Shown piece after piece: positions 58,001-64,000 of a stretch of 64,000 bases of DNA (position 1 is the first letter of the stretch; every line of letters starts with the position of its first letter). The notes beneath the pieces are model-generated. The model worked only from the letters and a program-made list of their open reading frames with translations, ran no database searches and was not told where the DNA came from. Origin of the DNA: Wuchereria bancrofti. Taxonomy: Eukaryota > Nematoda > Chromadorea > Rhabditida > Onchocercidae. The translations under genes were made by a program, and so were the position numbers. Location of the stretch: assembly GCA_005281725.1 (NCBI GenBank), contig SSBO01000003.1:5828495-5892494 (forward strand), read 5' to 3'.

Positions 58001-58830
58001 TTTCTTTACAGCGAAAGTCCGCGATGACAGAGAGATTTGTAACAGTGACAACTCAAAGGATCTAACAAGATGCCGACCAGGATCAGACCCGAACTCATGC
58101 AGGAAATTCAGTGGATTAGCAGTCCATCACCTTAAGCACTCGGCCAGCTGACCAACAGAACTTACCAAACTCATTTGTTATCAATTGCCAGCTTTTTTTA
58201 TCATTCGCATTATTTTTCGAAGAATAAGGCAGTTTTTTTATTCCATTTCGAACTCGTAGGGTAATGTGAGTGTTGTCCATCTGTAAATGGTTGTTATCAG
58301 ACTGTCACATATCACAGCGCAGGGGGTCGAGTGATTAGTATTAGTTAATAATAAAGGAATCAAACTGAACTTTCTATGCTAATATATTAATCTTTGCATC
58401 TAGCTTAGAGTTAGAGTAAGAATTCAACTTCTTGCAATGCAATTTCAAAGATTAAATCGTTTTACTTATTTCTTGCTAGTTAGTATCCTATTAGTCTAGA
58501 CTTTCTAAATTTTCTAAGCAAGCAACTTATTTATATTCGCCCTGTTTGGGAATACTTCAATTCTTCTCAAAATTGTCATAAGTTGCCCTGGCTGAATTTT
58601 CCAGAATATTACTTCAGCAACTACTGCACGACACTTACCGCCAATCCAATGCACCAAAAAACATAATAATTGGTCCATAAGAATAACGTTATAAGTGGTT
58701 GCATAATGTCGGATTAGTCGTGATACTAGTTAATGAAATGTTCGTTTTAAACTGTTGAAGAACGAAATGATATCAGCTTACCGTATTCATCATCTGCAAA
58801 ACCATCAACTTTAATGATTAAAAAAAGCAT
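55079..58830 (-). CDS. Secreted DB-domain protein
   Basis: Ten exons on the minus strand: 58830-58782, 57936-57822, 57549-57467, 57312-57194, 57024-56972, 56864-56693, 56425-56347, 56212-56067, 55631-55555, 55283-55079. They sum to 1098 bp, 365 residues, with every phase matching. The short N-terminus MLFLIIKVDGFA is signal-peptide-like. The middle is low-complexity, rich in Ser, Gln, Tyr, Asn and Pro (QLSPYQQQRRHNIYHKKHF). The C-terminal 120 residues form a nematode DB module: ALCCKKQNLSPSCQLLCNYD, then NQCPGYELETAFNCATS, then ADHSACCIKNGI with CMVFCTT and IDCLQVFDRIKNCY. DB modules are Cys-rich extracellular domains of unknown function expanded in nematodes. The donors at 57193 and 55554 have near alternatives. 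Expression as an extracellular protein is inferred from the signal and disulphide pattern. Confidence 0.85.
58074..58153 (-). tRNA. tRNA-Ser(GCT)-like gene or pseudogene
   Basis: Minus strand 58153 down to 58074. Seven-base acceptor arm GGTCAGC pairs with CCTGGTC including wobbles and one mismatch. TGGCCGAGTGCTTAAGG forms a class-II D arm, the anticodon loop is CTGCTAA (anticodon GCT), a long variable arm follows, and the T loop is TTCGGGT rather than TTCGAAT. One mismatch occurs in each of the acceptor, anticodon and T stems, so it may be a decaying copy. It lies in the first intron of the DB-domain gene, on the same strand. Confidence 0.65.
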
Positions 58831-58843
58831 AAGCAACGATTTA

Positions 58844-58852
58844 CTGCAAATG
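58844..58852 (-). promoter_or_regulatory. Trans-splice acceptor of DB-domain gene
   Basis: On the minus strand CATTTGCAG ends 13 bases before the ATG at 58830, with no upstream exon in view. This is a good nematode acceptor and fits spliced-leader addition. Confidence 0.5.
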
Positions 58853-61800
58853 AGACTTTAACGACGAAATTAGGATTTTCTCTCTAGCCAGAACTGAATA
58901 TTTGACTAATCTAAATTCATTTCACCTCATTTCATTTTTTCTTATATTTATACAAAACAAATAAAACTATATCGGTGGTGACGAGGTGATATTGTAGAAG
59001 ACAGATAATACTTCGGCTAATGATAATGTAAAGATTTTTAAAATATAAAGAAAGAATTTTCGCAATTTTTTGAAAATAATATCTCTTCACAACACGTCCT
59101 GTTACACTACTAAATTTCAGCAACAGAACTGTTTGAGATAATCTAGAAGATTTGGGGTGTTGAGGTGCTGTCATTAGGATTTCGGACTTGCGGAAAGAGG
59201 AAGGAAAGAATTTGTGTGATATCTGTGATGAATAATGCGTGCTGTGTTACAGTGAAAATCATAAAATATTTTGTGCGCTATCGACACATCCTCAAGTAAA
59301 TGATATTAAAAAAGTAGAAAAAAACTTTAATGGGCAGGGGCAATTGATATAGGAATGCCGAAGGGATTCCTTTCAAGATTCTGTAACTCTTCCGTTCCCC
59401 TCTCAAATCTCTTTCACCCTGCTGTTTCAATCTCCCTCTCCTGTCTCCTGTCATCTTCGCCGTTAATCCTGTTCACTGAAACAGGTTATTTTAATAGTTA
59501 ATTACCAGAAATTCTTTTTTCTCTACTCTATAATGTATTAGATCCCACAACTCATTCGTTTTTCATAATTCATGTTCCTAAGGAATGGTATCTACTGTCC
59601 ATCTTCCATTCATGGTAAACAAACTGATTTCATGGAAAATTTCTCCTTTCATGAAAAGCTTAAATTGATGTAGAACCTGTTTAGGAGATAAAATTCAATC
59701 CATAAAAGTTTTGGAATATACTTGTCTTAGTAATGCTTAGTAAAACTGGTCTTACTAATACTTAGAAAATACATGATTATTGTTCACTTATAATCCTTAA
59801 TTAAAACATGGTTAAAGTTTGAAAACAAAAATCAATAAAATCGTAGGAATCAAAGACTTATTTACTTACTTTTTTCGGCATATTTAAATTTTGTGATAGC
59901 CTGCCGATTAGAAAACCATTTTGCAAACATTTCGGAAATATGACTATAAATTATATTGATAGCCGAAAAGGTGACAAAAGAAGAGCATTTCTTGCTCTTT
60001 GCAGACGATAATTTTAATTAAATTACTCACCTTTTTTACTTAATTAAGCTCATACCAATTCTTGCTTATGAGTAATAACTCAAATCTTCTTGTAGTAAAT
60101 TATCGTTTTCCTCCATGTTTCCGTTTTTATTTCTCACTCAATTCAATCCATCATGCGAAGGACAATGGGAATATTTGTGCAAGCCTCCGGTTTTGATTTC
60201 ATTACTTGAACTATCTTCGATTTGTTTTCCTCTTCGCTTCTAAAATCACCATGTTTTTGTTAGTTTTGCACTTAATTTGAGATTTTGTTGATGTCATAGC
60301 CACGCTATTTACTATTACCTTTCTTTCTGTTCAAATATTTTCATTGCTTGAAATAATACATTGCATCTCATGTGATACTCTTTCAAAGTATCTATATTTG
60401 GTTAGCACTAATGTTCCCTGATCTTTCAAAGATAATATTTGTTAAGGCTTAGCACACTAAACAGACTGTTATCTTCAAAATTGGACAAAAGAGTAAGTGT
60501 AGAGATGATTACACTCCCCCTTTCATCTTAATATTTTACATGATGTTAACTCTTCTACGAAACTTTGACTTCATTGTATATCCCACAAACTCTTGCAAAT
60601 TTTAAACGGAAAAAGAAAATAGTATGCACACACTTTACGACGACAATCAGAAAGCATCGGGTTGCGAAGATAAAAACATTAATAATTAATGCAATAATTA
60701 AGATATTGAAATGAAATATTATTGACAAGAATAATTTATGCAGTTGAAAATAATGTCAGCGATATTTATAATTTTTTGGAAGTTTTACGGAAAATATTCT
60801 CACGAATTTCAGAAAAGAATTACTTTTATTCGTCAGTGTTTTCACTAAAACAATGCAAAATACTCCACTTAAATAAATCAAATAAAATATTTAGTCCTCG
60901 GAATAGAAGGACAGAGGGTATTGAATAATCATAGCTCTACTTCATGATGACTTTGAATAATACCATCAATTAAAGATCGACAAGATCACCAGATAAACCT
61001 TATAGATAAGGTGTCCCAAGAAATTTGACATGAATTGAAAATTAATACGACTTAGTTATGTTTGTACAGTGTTTCGCACGAAAAGTGCAAGAATATTCGA
61101 AAGCCTTGAATAATAAAGTGGGATAAAATGTTGAGATTTTAAGAGAATTATTCAAGCTGATTTACTGATTTACAGGTAAAGCCACCATCTAAAAGAGAAA
61201 GTTTTTGACATTTGTACAAAACAATGAGAGTGTATTATGATTTGATTAACAGCAATCGAGGAAGACAATCATAAATTTCTGTATCAGGCAAAAAGCGTCA
61301 CCGGAATTCTTAGTAATTAATAGGAGGTAACAAATATTTGAAAGCTGAAATCGAATATACGCTGCAGAATTTTTATCGCTTTTTTATATGATTTTTTTCA
61401 ATGTTATTGCTTGATTGGAAAATCACAAGAGAGCGAACAAACGTGGCAGAAAAGAAAAGGTAGACAAATGTGATTTTTTATTCACTCTGTTTAATCATTT
61501 TTTAGAGGAGGAAAACTTTTTAAGTAAAATTCTATTTTGTTTGCAGAAAGAAGATAAAATAATAAAATTTTGTACAAAATTTTAAATGAATAGAGCTTCA
61601 ATATCTCCACAATATATGGTAGAGTTTTTAAATTTGAATGATTTTAAATGCATGATGGTTGTAGAAAGGTTTTGTTGCAACGATTAAACTATGAAGATTT
61701 AGAAATCTAAGCGCTATTGCAGCAGTTCTGCGCCTTATCTTTTCGCCAATATTAAAAAAGATTGTTATTAAGTTTTGATGCGACAACAGTTTATATGTTT

Positions 61801-62180
61801 GAGTCACAAAACCAGAACTAAAAATAAAAACACCTCCAAAGAGATGTAATGAAAGAAGACTATTCTCTTAAATATGGATTGCTTGAAAAGAGATATTGGC
61901 AAATTGCAAACTTAAGCGGGTTCAGGGATCATTGCAAGATGACGACACAGAGAAATATATTTGCAGACATAAATATTATTGCTGAATGAGAGTACCGTTT
62001 TTAGGTAGAAATAGGATTTGAAAATTACGACGTTATGTTTTCCAGAGACTGACAAATTTCCATCGTTGTTTCATTTCATAATTATTTATGAACTTCTCCA
62101 AAAATTCAAAAGGAATTTGAAGCTTATTGTTATTATTGAAACTATCAAATAATGGAAGGAATTTTAGGTTGAGCAGCAAT
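58853..62180. other. Gene-poor stretch between divergent DB and MARCH genes
   Basis: About 3.3 kb separating the two divergently transcribed genes, so both promoters lie here; upstream exons of the MARCH-type gene may too. A pyrimidine-rich patch at 59390-59470 (TCTCCTGTCTCCTGTC-like) is the only compositional feature noticed. No exon can be supported. Confidence 0.5.
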
Positions 62181-64000
62181 ATGGGGTCTTCTAACATATC
62201 GGTATCATTTGTAATATGTCGAATATGTCGCAGTGGAAAACAATCCATTGCATATGACAATTCAACCGCTAATGAACCGCTAATATCGCCTTGCTTCTGC
62301 AGGTAAATTTCGGATGTTATTTTCTTCTATAGTCTCCTATTTATCACCACTGATATTTAATTCCTATATATCTGTACTTTTCTATATTTTACAAATGCAA
62401 CAGATTTATATTTTCATCAATTCTTCCGTTCGCTCGTTTAACAAACACCAAATAATTCTAAATAGTTTGAAATAAAAGTAAAAAAGAATTAATTAATTAA
62501 TTAATTTGATTAAGTACCATAATGAACTATGATGTGATATCGATAATTTGATTTTCATGATTACAGCCACTTGATCAGATCTTTTAATTTTGTCGAAGTT
62601 TAGCAGTGATCGTTAGAGTATTCTAATAAATCTTTCTTTCCAAGCTAAAAATCACACTTAATAAATTATCATATAGAGGAACGATAGGCTTGTGTCATCG
62701 GAGTTGTTTGGAACGTTGGCTTGCATCATCCAATAGAAGTGCATGCGAAATTTGTCATTTTACTTATCAGACTGTAAGGTATTTGGTCATCTAATTTTTG
62801 CTTTCTAAACTTTTGCTGTAATTTGCGTTTCGAACAACAGCAAAATTCAAATTAAACCTTAAATTACTCTTAACTTTTTGATTTTTCAGTTTTATTTATT
62901 CAGATCTTCACTGATTTTATATTAATAGCCTTTTTGTGGAGTGTCTTAAGAAAGAATTATAAGGAATGAAACTCCAAATTTTCCACACAATTTTAAATCA
63001 GTGCGATTTGTTTTCTACATAGCATCCAATTACATTCACCACTTCAAGAAATAGAAGCAGCCTGAAATAACTTCAGAAAATGAATGTAATATTGATAGAC
63101 AAATTGCTTCCTGCATCAATTGGGCATTTTGAAAAATTTCGCTTCCTATTAACATGCGTAGACACTGATTTTGCTTCAAAATCTCATTAATTTAAATTTC
63201 TGAAACTAGGAAAGATAAATTAATTTCACTGTAGAATTTCAGCTTATTTCAATTAAAATATTTGAAATCAACAAAATTTCTTTATAGACGATATCGTACA
63301 TTTTGTGAATTCATGGGAAACACAGATTCTTATTTACAGCGTCGTAATTTGATTACTGATATTGCTTGCTTTGTCTTTTTTACGCCGATCGTTATCTGCT
63401 GTATCATACTTTGCTTATCATTAGCGGCACAAACAAAAGGCTTTGGATTGCGGAATAATTTTGCAGGGTTTCAAGCTACTAGTTTGTTTTTTATGAGTCA
63501 TTTTATTTTTTAGACAGATAAATGAAGAAGAATGGTCAACGACACAGATACAGATAGACATCAGACTGATATTACTTACACATTTACTATTACTTATATA
63601 TTACTCAACATTACTCGTAGGCTTGTTGATCCTATCAGTTTCATTATCTATGATATACTTTATATGGCTAATTATCGTCATTATATTTCACATCAAAACT
63701 TATCTCGATTGGCGTGTATTAAATAAAGTAAGTTCATGATTTTGTAGTATTACTATTATCACACTACCTATGAGATTCGATTTACAACTTATTAATTTGA
63801 ACGATTCAAATGATTTATGTTAGTTTATTTAGAGTTAAAAAAGACAACCAGGATTTACTATCCTACATATCTTTCTGAATAACGAAGCAATATGGGGCGT
63901 AGAATTAAATTCGGGACACTTTTTACTGAACGCTAAAGTTCAGGAAATATCTCGGAAATGGAATTTAAAACTTATCAAAATTTCAAGTTTTGCAGGAAGT
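62181..64000 (+). CDS. MARCH-type RING-CH membrane E3 ubiquitin ligase (3' end outside window)
   Basis: Exons 62181-62302, 62677-62778, 63288-63467, 63514-63727 and a fifth starting at 63996 join in phase; at least 206 residues are covered. The RING-CH (C4HC3) zinc domain is complete across the first junction: VICRICRSG, then [19 protein letters not shown] and CEICHFTY. Two membrane segments follow ([20 protein letters not shown] and [18 protein letters not shown]), then the basic [11 protein letters not shown], the order seen in MARCHF2/3-type ligases that ubiquitinate membrane proteins in endosomes and plasma membrane. The ATG at 62181 is in frame, but the frame is open a little further upstream, so extra 5' exons are possible. 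Intron 3 is only 46 bp. Confidence 0.87.

Noticed and set aside
62033..62260. 75-codon minus-strand open frame
   Set aside because: It is the antisense shadow of the MARCH-type RING-CH exon on the plus strand.
62486..62510. (AATT)n palindromic run
   Set aside because: Simple-sequence tract expected in AT-rich DNA; no paired structure or origin-like organisation around it.
1..64000. CRISPR arrays, bacterial operons or Wolbachia-derived inserts
   Set aside because: No spaced identical repeats, Shine-Dalgarno-led gene strings or bacterial-type long intronless genes were seen; the tandem repeats present are eukaryotic minisatellites.

Overview
The window is nuclear DNA of a parasitic nematode, most likely a filarial or other spirurid (clade III) worm. 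It is strongly AT-rich. Genes are split into many small exons with AT-rich introns ending in TTTCAG-like acceptors. Several start codons sit just behind an acceptor-like AG with no upstream exon, as expected for spliced-leader trans-splicing. The protein set is nematode-like: agrin, a TNC-2-type troponin C, an IL-17-receptor-like SEFIR protein and a DB-domain secreted protein. Species cannot be fixed by reading alone. Exon coordinates were built by hand from splice consensus, reading phase and domain continuity.

Layout. 1-13288 (+) is the 3' three quarters of an agrin gene: Kazal/follistatin modules, two laminin-EGF modules, another Kazal, then LamG-EGF-LamG-EGF-LamG. 15038-16723 (+) is troponin C (tnc-2 type, first exon not found). 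17418-18284 (+) is mitochondrial ribosomal protein bS16m, followed only 132 bp later by a SEFIR-domain IL-17-receptor-like gene (18417-23109, +). 23551-26250 (+) is a seven-finger C2H2 protein. 27362-29618 (-) is an HspBP1/Fes1-type Hsp70 nucleotide exchange factor, head-to-head with CstF-50 (cpf-1, 30301-36077, +), whose third intron holds an antisense, decayed BEL/Pao retrotransposon. A second decayed BEL/Pao copy lies at about 36.6-39.85 kb.

From 39.8 to 62 kb genes are sparse. There are diverged tandem repeats (40.9-43.4 kb), a cytosine-rich minisatellite (43.4-43.7 kb), an unrecognised three-exon gene (48235-51229, +), a ten-exon DB-domain secreted protein (55079-58830, -) with a tRNA-Ser(GCT)-like gene in its first intron, and finally a MARCH-type membrane RING-CH ubiquitin ligase (62181 to beyond the window end, +).

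The genes do not form one pathway. Agrin and troponin C both concern muscle or neuromuscular matrix and may be adjacent by chance. The closest functional coupling suggested by layout is the possible bS16m/IL-17R-like operon and the HspBP1/CstF-50 divergent promoter. I found no CRISPR array, prokaryotic operon or clearly new multi-gene system. The most interesting items are the SEFIR receptor with an unresolved extra coding segment, the paired antisense BEL/Pao remnants and their shared minisatellite, a perfect intronic hairpin, and the intronic tRNA.
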